A program made the position numbers and the translations under genes. Positions 44,141-55,414 of a stretch of DNA of 64,000 nucleotides are shown here, piece after piece. The notes beneath the pieces are model-generated. The model had not been told where the DNA came from and did no database searches. It worked only from the letters and a program-made list of their open reading frames with translations. Within the stretch, counting starts at the first letter, position 1. Each line of letters begins with the position of its first letter. This DNA is from Metarhizium brunneum (Eukaryota > Ascomycota > Sordariomycetes > Hypocreales > Clavicipitaceae): NCBI RefSeq assembly GCF_013426205.1, contig NC_089423.1:1054001-1118000 (forward strand), in the 5' to 3' direction.

Positions 44141-44974
44141 TTACAGCGCCTTGCCCATAAACTTTCTCTTGGTAAAGCTCAACCACCACTTGCTAGGCTT
44201 GGTTTCGTCATCTGCGTACACCCGTGCAAGTAATCGCGCCGCCAGCTCCTGCCGTACCTGGGACATGTACTGCCTTAGCTGCTCGGCATCCAGTCTATCC
44301 CTGGGAGGCTCGTACATCTACCACGAAGGAATGTTAGTCGCAATTAGGGTTCGAGCCACCATTCCCCGGAACAAGTTGCGACAAAAATCGTAGCCCAAGG
44401 CGGTAGAAACACTTGTAAAACAGCAACGTACCTGATTCAGGGGGAAGCCCGGGTCTCCCGGGATAGCAAAGTTCAAATCCAGTGCCAAGTTCATGACATC
44501 CTTTTGCGCATCTCTCGCCGTCGCGCCAGGCTTAATCTTTTGCAGACAGTCGCTCAGAAACAAGATTCCGTACACGAGCAAGCGATCCGCAGGACCCTGG
44601 ATCTCAAAGTTGCGGAAGAATGTGTTGGCACGGAAGAGCGAGATGACCTCGTCGAGGATATCGTAACTGTCGCTGTCCGGGTCGGGGGACTCGTTGGCCG
44701 GCAGCGGTGGTGACGGGATGGGAAGCGTGTAGGCCGGTCCGCGCGTCTTTGTGCGTAGCGGGAGGATGGGAAAGTTGCCAATGAGGCGAGGAGGGTTGGG
44801 GTCATTGTTGAAAATGGAGTTGTAGGCCTGGTAAGGTGGTCAGCTTGAGGGCGAAGATGCGAAGGCTGCTGGAGAAGTGGTGACTGGTAATACGGGCCGA
44901 ATGGAGGTGGGAAAATATGGCGGCAGGGAAGGGGGGGAGCACGAGGAGCTGGAGAGGTGTGTACATACCGGCAT
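44141..44974 (-). CDS. ARC18: Arp2/3 complex subunit 3 (ARPC3/Arc18)
   Basis: Three exons on the minus strand: 44969-44974, 44432-44827 and 44141-44317, giving 192 aa. The first exon is only six nucleotides (ATGCCG), then a 141-nt intron (GTATGT...CCAG); the fusion gives MPAYNSIFN, the family's start. The third exon begins MYEPPRDR after a 114-nt intron. Core motifs: IGNFPILPLRTKTRGPAYT, DEVISLFRANTFFRNFEI, GPADRLLVYGILF, LALDLNFAIPGDPGFPLNQ, and KPSKWWLSFTKRKFMGKAL at the C-terminus. ARPC3 is one of the seven subunits that nucleate branched actin at endocytic patches. Long introns at the 5' end are usual for this gene in fungi. Confidence 0.95.
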
Positions 44975-47900
44975 CTTGGTCAGGATGGCGAGCAGGACAG
45001 CTCAGCGATGATGCCTAGGATGGTGCGTTGGAAGTCGGTGATGCCTCGCAATTGCGCGGCGTTTGTCGTTGGCGGGAGTTGGCGGGGCTTTTTGGATTGG
45101 GAGCTGTTCGATGGTGGGGCGCAGCCACATATGATGATGATGATGGTCGGTGGCGGTGCAACATGTGGCTTGCCCCATCTGGCAGACAATGTGAGTCAAT
45201 GACCATGTCTTTGTATCCTACGGCATGGTAAACTGTGTTGATCATTCTTGGTCTTTAACACAAATGGATATCAAATGGGCTCATGAGTTATGACAGGTAC
45301 AGTGAGGAAAATTGCCTATGATGACAATTAGGAAGGGACTACTATTCGATCTTCTTGAAAGCGGATACTTGGGCTGATTGGGGATTATCTCTAACTTTTA
45401 TAAAATATTATTTTTTCACATCTCGCTAGTATAAACTTCACAAGGGCTTTTAGATGGTATAATTAGCATCAAGCTAAGTGCAGTGCTTTGCGGGGTTGAG
45501 AGGCCTTATTGTACCCCGAGCGTAGCGTCGAAAGAAAGTAAACCATGGCCTTTGACGGGGGCTCAAGAAGACATTGTCCCAGGTGCCCCGACGATTATTC
45601 ACACGAGGATGGAAGCGGTAGAGATGTATCGTGGCAGGATATCTGCTCTTTCCATGTTGAACCGCAACATGTGGGCCTGAAACAGCGTTTTGAATCCTCG
45701 TGAAAGGCGCCCGGTCAAGTGCAGGCGATACAGTATCGTGCAGATGGTTTCCAGCACATAATTATTATCACAGCGATTCATTGTGCTATACCTCCAAAAA
45801 TAGCTTTTGTTTTAGTGTCATGTGTGGTAGTTTACCGCTTCCTAGCTCTATTTAAACCTGCCAGCAACGGTAAGCAACATCAACCTCACTCCTATAAAGA
45901 TAAATTTTCTCCGTCCTTCATGGTAGCACGTAATGGTGTCAAGTTGCAACTGAAGGAGTTGGCAAGAGGCTGGGTAGATTAGCAGAGCGCCCTTGACCAT
46001 GGTTACAAGGTCAAACCGCTTCCTCCAAAGGTCCATGGCGGATGTAAATTGCCCGCGAGCGGGCGAGCTGCGAAACAGATTTGCTTGGAGCTCGTTAAGA
46101 TTCCCGCCGGATAAAAAATCCAGTGTATTGATGTATGGCAGCGCGAACACATTGCCGCTGAACAACCTTTGCCGTTTCTCTCCGACTGTTCGGCCACTTA
46201 TTATCTCCCCAGCAGTCCAGGAAGGAAACTTTGCAACAATTTATCTTGTCGTGTCCGGCCTGACGATACGTACTACCAAGTGTCCTAACGGCCGCCAAGC
46301 ACCCAGACATTGATATGACCTTCAGTCAATATATTCACGGGACAAGACTTGGGACCAGAATGAGGGAGTTTGCTCGCATTCCGTTCTGAAATTGTCTAAA
46401 ACCCCGAACCGCTCTGCCAGGCGGTTCTTGGCTACTCACGATCGGCACACATATTCTCGATGATGGCCGACGACTCATGGGCCGATAAGACGCAGGAACC
46501 CTGGTGTGTGCTGATTATCCCATGACATGGTCGCTCCGGGATCAAGCGAGGCTTTTTGTACTTTTCGTGTTGGAATCAGTACGCGAGCACATGCTTCTTG
46601 ACACGACATGTTTCTGTTCTCCTCTCCACTTTTGTTTGTTTGTTCTCTTAATCAAGTTTCGGACTTCTCCCACGACTGCTCTATGCCGACCCGTCCACAC
46701 CGGCTCGTCACTGACGCTCAAGAGTCAGGTAGGTGTTGACATGTCCAATTTCCTGCGTGATTGCGATGACCACCGCAATATCTGAAGGGACTGGAACACA
46801 ATTGTCGGCCTGGATGGAGAAAAGAGCCGGAGAGAATTTATAGTAGCCACTAGCCAGCACGTCGATACAGTCCATGAAATCTTAGACTAATGTGTGGCAG
46901 GTTGATCAATTGCGTATCGTCCCCACTTCCATGATTATTCAAAAACAGAGGGAATATTGGCGTTTTTCTAATTCAAGTTTTTCTTGCACAGGCCTCCAAA
47001 ACTAGATTGCCCATTGCGGTGGCCACAGACACAACGCCAATCTACTTGAAAAATGGTGCTCTTGAAACGTAATCATCTTCAAGGACAGAGAAGTCCGTAC
47101 ACTGCAGTAATTAAACATCATGTCAGAGTTTTAGGCATAAGCTCTTCGACCAGGCTGTGTTGATATTCTCAGTTTCGACCAACGCGGACACAAACACCGC
47201 CAACAAGTGCCTGCTCCTCTTGTAAGCTGCTCGTGTTGGCGACATTGACTCACGCACGAGGAAAGAAAATTCTCCATGCCGGGATTCGGATAGCACACTG
47301 AGCTGGTATTCGTCTGACAACCTTGCCTACTTGTGCAAGCATGGCCGAGTCGTATAGTACTCGGAATCACCCACAAAACGGGAAGCCGCTTTCCGGGTCG
47401 AGTGATGCTCGGGCCGGGGTAAGCAACGTGGTTGGTAATGCTGCAGCCCACTAACCCGATCTGGATATAATACGGTCAAGTGTTGCCGTTGGGAATCGCC
47501 AACGACCTTGCTGGAGACGTAGCTGGCCAATGTACGCCGCGGGCGAGTAGATGTTCTCGAGCGCCGGGCACCAACGACTGGCTGGCCAAGCTTCGGTTCG
47601 CATGAAGCGGGTGGAGTGAGTTGTCCTCTTGGGCCGGTTAGTCCGTCTCGGCGGTCTATATAACAGAGGGCTATATTATGCTAGCAGGGGCCGAGTACCC
47701 GATGAGAATATCCGAGTATTGCTGCCAAGAGTTATTGCAAGTCGACCAAGGCCGGACTTGGCCTTCTTAAGCCAAGACGTAGGTTGAGAAGCCGACAGGA
47801 GACATGTCGATGACCAGGGAGTAGGGAGCTGGGCGCAGTTGCGTGTAGCTGAACAAATGTCCTGCTTGACAGCTGTGATGATATACCGCGATGGACAGAT

Positions 47901-48886
47901 ACAATACCGATGGCAAGGACTATCCGAATCCCACCTTGGATGCTTCTGAGACGCAACATCGGCCCCAAATTGCCTCATAGGGCAGCCGTGGTGGCGAGTG
48001 TCGATCCCGCAACCGGCGCCGAGCGAATTCTTTACGTAACTTGTGAACTATTGTTTGCTTGTGCTCCACTGGCCCAGGATAATCATCCCATTGTCCTAGT
48101 TAAGCATGGAAGCAAGCTTGATAGAGCTGTGAGTTGTCTAAACTTTAAAAGTTTGTCAAGACTTGCTGGCAGTGATCAGCTTTGGTCTACGCCGTACGAC
48201 GTTGGCATAGCTGTCAACAAACTGTCTCCCGAATAAAGTGGGTTTATTCTAGTTGGAGGCAACGGTCATGCTTCTTGTGCACTCGCTTACTATTTACCGA
48301 AATTCGGGAGAAATGTGTTTTTTCCTTGACTACTTTTCGGTTGCCCAGACAAAAGTCTGGCCACATAGCCCCAACCTGGTTCTGCAGAGACATGTGATAG
48401 TGCAGCCAACTGCGAATTGCTGGGCTCCCCTCACACTTGGCATGGAGAAAACTCGGTTACCGATGGCAAAAAAAGGTCTTTGTGTCTCAAGACCATCGTG
48501 TAAAAAGTTGTGCTCCATGCCTGGTACGCCCGACTTGGCGTTTCTCCACCACTCAATTGACTGCCTTGGCAACACCCAGCGTGATCTTATCAGATCATCT
48601 TGGCCCAATGAGCTCGGGGCCAGGGTACGAGCGTCTTGTGACAAATGGTTTTCTTCGATCCACACTGCCCAGGGCTGGAGGTGTGCCTCGGAGAAAGTAT
48701 CGACCTCAAGCGTGGCGGGAGCAGAAGACACGGCCAGCTCGTGGCTCCAGCCGGCTTCTTTGTTTTGTCTATAAAAGGGGAAATGGAATCCAGCCATCGC
48801 CGTACGCCTGGTTCCGTGTTCAGTAAAACATCTGGCCAAGTGGATTTGAACGCGCTTGCCGGACTTGCTGCCGCCAAATCCCCATC
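44975..48886. other. 3.9 kb gene-free region
   Basis: Includes the ARPC3 promoter and the upstream region of the membrane receptor-like gene. Short frames (for instance 46504-46785, 48253-48774) have no domains. A short AT-rich patch lies at 45390-45420. No element or RNA gene recognised. Confidence 0.45.
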
Positions 48887-50587
48887 ATGAAGGGCTTCAC
48901 ACAACTTGCGCTGCTCGCGGCATCGGCCACGCTGGGCCAGGCTGCTTTCCGAGAGGGATGTGCCGACGCGCCCTGGGACTCGGATACCGATTTCTTCTTG
49001 ACCAAGTTTGAGAAGAGTCCTACCAATCCATTCCTGGCCGAGTACAACAAGACGTACGTGACCATTAAGAACCGTCAGAGCCGATATGTCGTTCTGTACT
49101 GCAGCAAGGAGCCGCCTCCCACCTCCATCGTCGGCGAGTCGTCCTTGTTCGTCAAGGCTCCCGTCAAGAATGTAGCTGCGCTGGATGGATTTTCCCAGAA
49201 TCTCATCGAGGTTGGCAAACCATTGGTCCATCTGCACCCTGGGACGAGACGCTGACCACCAAATCTAGATGCTCGGCATGTCGACAAGCATTAAGCGCAC
49301 CGGCGTGTATTCCGACGTGACGAGCTCATGTATTCGCGGCAACATGAAGGACAACATTACATTTGACGACGACGAGTGGGACAAGGCCCCGAAAGTCGAC
49401 GTGACCTTCTACGGCGACACGGCCACGTCGGACAACAAAAAGGTCCTCATCTACAACGTTGGCAACTACGCGCCGCTCGCTCAGCTCGGCTACATCAAGT
49501 TCGTCTCCATGTTCTTCGGCCTCGAGGAGCTCGGCGAGAAGCTCTACGACGAAATCTCCGCCAACTACCGCTGCGCGGCCGCCCAGGTCCAGCAGGCCGT
49601 CATGGCCGGCACGTACCCTACCGGCGCGCTCATCTCGCCCATCCGCAAGGACGGCGACAAGTTCACCGTGTTCCAGAGCGCCTGGTGGAACTCGATCCTC
49701 TCGGACGCCGGCTCGGCGCTCGTCAACGTCTCGGCCGACGGCCAGGCCGCCGAGACGGGAAACCCGACCAAGCCGGCCCTCGTCACCATCGACGCCAACA
49801 GCGCCGGGAACAACTTTGCCAGGAACAGCTGGGCCATCATCGACACCACCCAGTACGACCAACTGCCCGGCAAGCAGGCCCCCAAGACCCTGCCCGAGTC
49901 TACCCGCATCACGGCGGACACGTACACGTCGAGATCGGGCGCCTCGAGCGCCTCGTACGCCGTCAAGAACAACAACGTCTGGCTTACGGACAAGGCGGCC
50001 AACCGCAACCGCCGTCACAGTGAGTTCCATGCCAACTGCTTTGGATATCCGCCCTTGTCATTGCTGACCGTGTCCCTCTCCCCCTTTCCGCAGACTTTTT
50101 TGACCGCGGCAGCGCGCGCCCGGATCAGGTCATCCGTGACATCATCTCCGTTGTATCGCCTTCGTTCCTGCCCGACTACTCAAACATGTTTATCCGCAGC
50201 GTCTCCAAGCCAGACGACGAGATTGCCCTCAGGCGATTCACCAACACGTGCGCCGAAAAGGGCAAGGAGCTGGAGACGCTGAGCTTGACCAAGTGCGATG
50301 CGCCGGCGTGGGTGGCCGGGTACCACGACTCTGGGTTGAAGCCGAACGCGTACCGCTCCGCTGACCAGGCTGAGTCTCTTGCTCTCCGCGCGAGCGGCAG
50401 CGGGCTCAGCGGCGGGCAGAAGGCTGGCATTGCCGTCGGCTCCGTGGTTGGGTTCCTCCTGCTTGCGGCCGCGGCGGGCTTCGGCATCTACAAGTGTCGC
50501 CGGGCTCGTGCCGGAGACAAGAATGCCAAGAGGAGCGAGATGGACCAGGTTGAGAAGGGGTCTGTATCGAGCAGGTCTACCCACTGA
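48887..50587 (+). CDS. Type I membrane protein with periplasmic-binding-protein-like ectodomain
   Basis: Exons 48887-49210, 49269-50019 and 50094-50587 give 522 aa. The first intron has an unusual GTTGGC donor with a TGACC branch and CTAG acceptor; the second is GTGAGT...CGCAG. A signal peptide (about 1-19, MKGFTQLALLAASATLGQA) leads to an ectodomain with NLIEMLGMSTSIKRTGVYSDVTSS, VDVTFYGD, and LGYIKFVSMFFGLEE. This resembles fungal proteins annotated as periplasmic-binding-like (substrate-binding fold of ABC iron/cobalamin uptake). Near the C-terminus are KAGIAVGSVVGFLLLAAAAGFGIYK, split here into a membrane helix and a basic stop-transfer, and a short cytosolic tail. Several N-glycosylation sequons (NKT, NIT, NVS) support surface exposure. 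Function not known; possibly ligand capture at the plasma membrane. Confidence 0.85.
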
Positions 50588-51014
50588 GCGGACGCTGAAG
50601 TTGACTTGTGCAGACACGTCTCGTCGTGGGGTGTAGATGGAAGGAGAAGTAGAGAGACTAGAGTAGCGAATACGAAGATATGAATAGCAGTATCAATACG
50701 CTGGTATGGAACAGCTCGCCGTCGTGCGAGCTAGATTGCCATAAGTGTCTGGCATTAAACACGTTCCAGAGTATGAAGTGTATCGAGTGCTGAGGTGTAT
50801 TCTTAGACCAGGGCGTCTTGAAACCAACATGTTTTGGAAATGGGCATTTCTCATCTTATGCACCTCACATCCAGGAGCTATTGTAGACTGACCGTCACGG
50901 CTGCAAGATGAGTAAGGTGCAAGCGGCACGAATACATTGACCATGTCGTTGAGCTGGCGGATGGATGAATATTTCCGTCAACAGGGATAAATTCTATCTC
51001 TCGTCTAATACAAA

Positions 51015-51914
51015 TCATGTCAATCCTTGGAAATCCTGGACTTTTGCGCTCCATACCCGACCACAGTTCTTGAAGCTAGAATGATTGCTTGTCATGCATG
51101 CGAGAGCATCGACGGAGCGCCATTCCTCCTCAGCTAACTCATTCGCTAATAGAAACTGATGTATTTCTGCATCCATATCGTACTCTTGTTGAAACAGAAA
51201 AGTACAAGACATGGTCTTTGCAGCATCGTCATTTGGGAGCGATAAGTGCTGCTTCACGACGTCAACCGTATTCATGAAGCATTTGAAGTCCCGTCACACA
51301 TCACATGCAACTGGCAGATTGCGCCTCCCATATGGTGCTATTAATGTGCGTATTAGTAAGGAAATGCATAAATGTGCTTGACCTAACTTGCTATTAAACA
51401 GAAAGGTCAGAAGAGTTACTGCTACTAGTTTTGCCCTCACTTCATCCGCTTCGGCCACGTATAAAAGGAGAGCTTCTGCTAGCCATCTTCGCTCTGCACC
51501 TGTTACACGGAAAAGGCCCAACAGATCGTGAAGCCCAACAAAGGGGCTTCACCGATACAGGACTTATTAGTTACATAGCTAGAACACGTGCCCGGGTAAG
51601 AAGCTTAGGCTTAGGCGTTCCTTTTATGTATATAAGGCGGTTACCCTTCTCTTCCTTTCTTGTAGTAACTCAAGACCTTAGAGACCCTTCCAGATTATTG
51701 TTGAATTGAGCCCTTTTTGCTCCAAGCCTTCATATTGAACCCTTGTCACAGCACCTTTCTGGCCGAGTTGTACCATCGTTGGAACTATTTCATTAGCAGC
51801 ATGGTCGGTGTCAAAATCTCCGAGGAAATCAGCTGCGACGTGTTGGACCGGTTTCCAATGCCTGTTTTGTCTCGCCGAGGAGAGCCCTGTTGCCTGGGGA
51901 AAGCTGGGTGCCAA
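51015..51914 (-). pseudogene. Unidentified gene remnant split by a solo LTR
   Basis: Two minus-strand frames, 51914 down to 51751 and 51500 down to 51294, join in one frame when the LTR at 51501-51750 and one copy of its GCACC target duplication are removed (about 120 codons; the join reads GQKGAERRWLAEALLLY). A further minus-strand open piece, 51275-51015 (containing VVKQHLSLPND and ANELAEEEWRSVDALA), may be another exon, but the link is not resolved because an in-frame stop precedes it. I do not recognise the family. Confidence 0.5.
51501..51750 (+). mobile_element. Solo LTR, 250 bp, with 5-bp target-site duplication
   Basis: Starts TGTTACACGG and ends CCTTGTCACA (TG...CA, with TGT/ACA inverted ends). 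It is flanked by GCACC on both sides (51496-51500 and 51751-51755). A TATATAAG at about 51629-51636 suits an LTR promoter in the + direction. The first 57 bases match the reverse complement of 52131-52187 with one mismatch. No internal retroelement genes are present between the two copies. Confidence 0.85.
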
Positions 51915-52064
51915 TGGATAAAGGTCGATGGCGTCTTAACCTTTGAGCTGTCCGGGGTTTTAGGGGTCCCCTAGTTGAGAAAGGTACCCAGATTGTATAT
52001 TCATTCACTTTCAAGGAAGACACCTGGGCTATATCTTGCATCTCTCTAGGTAATAGTAAGATAT

Positions 52065-52186
52065 TGTGACAAGGGTTCAACATAGAAGGCTTAGGGGCAC
52101 GTGTTCAAGCTGTGTAACCAAAGGTCCCTCATCGGTGAAGCCCCTTTGTTGGGCGTCACGATCTGTTGGGCCTTTTCCGTGTAACA
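52065..52186 (-). mobile_element. Second solo LTR of the same family, 122 bp, inverted and internally deleted
   Basis: Begins TGTGACAAGG and ends GTGTAACA, the reverse orientation of the LTR at 51501. Flanked by a perfect 5-bp duplication GATAT (52060-52064 and 52187-52191). Relative to the first copy it lacks about 128 bp including the TATA region. CACGTG is retained in both copies. Confidence 0.85.
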
Positions 52187-52191
52187 GATAT

Positions 52192-53460
52192 AGATACTGG
52201 GTATTGGTGATAGCATTGCTGCTGCCCCTTGGAAGGGAGGGTGTCTTTTTGACAACAGAAAAAGCCTGCTATTCATCGGCATCGCGGAAAAGCCTCACAA
52301 AGGCATTCAACCACTCATTTTCAACACAGATAAATCACTTATTAATTAATTCAGACCTCGGTTTGTATATCTGCAAAAAAGCCCTAACACACCTAGTTAG
52401 ATGACCACAATCCAAGGATCGGGTCACGTTCAATTTTATCCGTGGCTGCTAGTACTACATCGTGACAGTTATAAGCCCGGTGTACACTGCATTTTCAACC
52501 TCTTTCAATTACTACACATGCAAGGTCTTTAATTAAGGCCATTCAATCACCTATTATAAACAGTCAGGTCCTTTCCAGCCCCCCTGACAGGCTCTAGTGA
52601 CGGGTATCAGTGGATTTCAGTCATCAGAAACTTGTCGTCAAATCCATCGGCAACTTCTACAATGCGATAGCTACGGAAGACAGCATGACCAGGCAGAGTC
52701 TCGGAGCCGAAACAACGTGCCTACTCCAGACCCAAGAACTAGCAGGTACGTAGTCGAAGTGAGTCGCCGACTCCATGCTCACCGGTAAGCGAGATGATGC
52801 GGGTACAGCCACGGCGGAACCAACTACGGAGTACAGAGCATGCTTGTCACACGGCTATCGGGAAACGAATCCCGCAAAGCGGCACTTGGCCGAATACGCC
52901 CGATATCCATACAAGTGTCAACGGTGTGTCTCTGTGTCCCCCAGCACGACCATCATCTGAGGCTTCCGTGGACCCCCTCGGAGCGAGTTGACGAGGCGCA
53001 GCCACACACGGCCGACGGCTCATTCAGATGAGTCGATGGCACCTCGCTTAGAGGGCGAGATTGGCTGATGTCATGCCCACGGCGTCCATGACCAATGGAT
53101 GACTCGGCACGGCACGTGTACGCGAGTGGCTTCACGGGCAAAGTCGAGCATGGGCTCCGCCACAGCCACCGCGGGCCGGTCCTCAGTCCCAACTCCTCAC
53201 ATTGACGTTGACCCTCGGGGGTTTTGCAGTCGACGGCATCGACCAGCTAGTTCGGGTGATAGTTCAGGTCATGGCGCCGAAAAGAGCAGGTCCAAGGTGT
53301 TTCCCCCGCTTTGTCGGCTTCGAATGTCAATGCGGAAGGAGCGAGCGCTGGGCTTTTATATTCCCGCCCGCGCTACATAACGTGCCGCGTGCAGCCGGCC
53401 ACTTGCCTGCACAGGTGGCCAATTCGTCTGTTCTTGCACCCAGGACTATAACTGCCCACC
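52192..53460. other. Intergenic, no gene recognised
   Basis: Holds the promoter of the GH5 gene; nothing else recognised. Confidence 0.45.
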
Positions 53461-55046
53461 ATGTACACGCACCAGGTGTATGCTGGCGTCGTGGCCCTGT
53501 CGCTGCTGGGAGGTGGGCTGGCGCAGGACGGCGCGGGCTGGTACGCGGCGCACCCCGGCATGGCGCGCGTGCAGCGGGTGAACCAGGACACGCACCAGAT
53601 TGTCGACGAGTTCGGCCGCGCGCGCTTCTTCCACGGGACCAACGTCGTCATGAAGGAGCCGCCGTGGCACCGCCCGGCCGAGTGGGTGCCCGGCGTGTCG
53701 TCCTTTGGCGAGCGCGACGTGCGCAACATGCGCGACCTGGGCCTCAACGTCGTGCGCCTGGGTCACAGCTGGGCCGGCGCCGAGCCCGTGCGAGGCGAGT
53801 ACAACGAGACCTTTCTCGATATCATGAGGGCCCAGACCAGCCTGGCCGAGGCCCACGGCATCTACGTGCTGGTCGACGTGCACCAGGACGTGCTGGCGCG
53901 GCAGCTGTGTGGCCACGGCGTGCCCGACGTACGTGACCCCAACCCTGACCCTGACCCTGACCCTGACCCTAACCCTTGATGCATCCATCGTGGCTCACGA
54001 CTAACGGCGCGCGGCAGTGGTTTGTCAAAAAGGACTGGGTGCCCGCCTGGGAGAGGTATCCCTTCCCGCTCAAGCTGTCGCCCTTTTCCGTCGACACGGC
54101 CGGCTTCCCGTCGCCGGCCTCGCTCTGCGGCAGCGTCGACTGGGCGCTGAGCTACACGTCGGTGGCCGTCAGCAACGCCTTTGGCCGGCTGTACAACAAC
54201 TTTGACGGGCTGGGCGACGCCTTCGCCGCCTACTGGCGCAAGCTGGCGGCGGGCTACGCGGCCACGGCCAACGTCGTCGGCTACAACCTGCTCAACGAGC
54301 CGTGGGTGGGCGACAGCTGGGCCGACCCGTCGCTGCTGGTGCCGGGCGTCGCCGACCACAAGGCCCTCGAGGCGCTCTGGAACCGCGCCGCCACGCAGAT
54401 CCGCGCCGTCGACAACGACACCCTGATCTGGTTCGAGGGCGCCACGCTCGACATCCTCTCGGGCTTCAACAACGTGCCGCTCGGCGACGGCGCCCGCTCC
54501 GTCCACTCCTACCACTACTACAAGCCGCCGCAGCTGGGGTCCATCGCCGACACCCTCGCCAACCGCCGCAGGGACAGCGAGCGCCTCCGCACCGCCAGCG
54601 TCCTGACCGAGCTGACCTTTTGGATGGGCGACGACCAGCAGATGCGCGACCTGGCCGACGCCATGGAGGCCACCGACGCCGCCATGGTCTCGTGGATCGG
54701 CTGGGCCTACGAGAACCTGTACAACGGCACCTCGGGCCGGCCCTACCCCGAGCTGGCTGGGCACTATGCCCGCGCGTATCCCGCTGCTGTCGCCGGCGTG
54801 CCCCGGAGCTTCGGCTTCGACGAGAAGTCTGCCACCTTTACGCTGCGCTTCACGGCTGACCCGGCCATCGACGCGCCCACCGAGGTCATCCTGCCCCCGG
54901 CCACTTTCCCCGGCGGATATAGCGTCCGGATCTCTCCCGAGGGCAGCTTGCTGCAGCACAAGCCTGACGAGCGCACCCTGGCCCTGTTCACGTCCCCGGG
55001 CGTCAAGAATGCCACTGACGTGTCTGTCACAATCACCCGTACATAG
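53461..55046 (+). CDS. Secreted GH5 endoglycoceramidase-like glycoside hydrolase
   Basis: Exons 53461-53928 and 54018-55046 give 498 aa. A signal peptide (about 1-21, cleavage near GGGLAQ) precedes RFFHGTNVVMKEPPWHRP, the typical start of endoglycoceramidase-type GH5 barrels. Motifs: GLNVVRLGHSWAGAEP, HGIYVLVDVHQDV, GYNLLNEPW (acid/base Glu near residue 250), SVHSYHYYKPP and LTELTFWMGDD (nucleophile Glu near residue 354), then a C-terminal beta-sandwich-like domain (about 390-498). Such enzymes cut the oligosaccharide-ceramide link of glycosphingolipids, or glucosylceramide in fungi. The 89-nt intron keeps phase 0 (GTACGT...CTAAC...GGCAG) and contains a telomere-like hexamer tract. The gene is very GC-rich, so a 365-codon antisense frame exists and is not a gene. 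Confidence 0.88.
53941..53976 (+). repeat. Six telomere-like hexamers inside the GH5 intron
   Basis: AACCCT, four GACCCT, then AACCCT, contiguous for 36 nt. Without it the 89-nt intron would be 53 nt, a normal size here. The hexamers are telomeric CCCTAA with an A-to-G variant in four units. Splice signals on both sides are intact. Confidence 0.85.
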
Positions 55047-55414
55047 AGCCCGTGTATATTTTATCGATAGAAGAATACAGCTAATACAAGAAGCGTGGCC
55101 CCTATTTGCTGTGTGACGGGGCTATGGGACTGACCCCAATACCATGTAATCGTGTGAACGGATGGTCCTATCCAAGGTTGGCCAATCATGCCCTGTGGCT
55201 TCTTATATACCTGCATCTGATGGTCGAGCACAATAGACTGTTGCCAGTTGTGCCACGAGCCTATCCCTCATGAAAATGACGAGAAAAGAACCTACCTGTA
55301 CTATATCGCTGGCCATCTAATTCGTATACGGCTCCGGACTTCTTTAGCTCACTCGACCACCAAACTCCGCCCACGCAGAATCATGCCATACCAGTCACCC
55401 GCCCATAGCCGCGC
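55047..55414. other. Intergenic between convergent genes
   Basis: 3' regions of the GH5 and monooxygenase genes. It contains a CGGCTCCGG at 55329-55337 far from any promoter, so taken as chance. Confidence 0.5.

Noticed and set aside
51500..52187. A single large inverted repeat or MITE
   Set aside because: Each arm has its own distinct 5-bp target duplication, so two solo LTRs explain it better.
53862..54959. 365-codon minus frame opposite the GH5 gene
   Set aside because: GC-rich shadow; Gly/Val/Ala/Arg-rich with no domain, while the plus strand has clear motifs.
55329..55337. CGGCTCCGG between two convergent 3' ends
   Set aside because: No promoter there; taken as a chance hit and as a reminder that the motif is not unique to the cluster.
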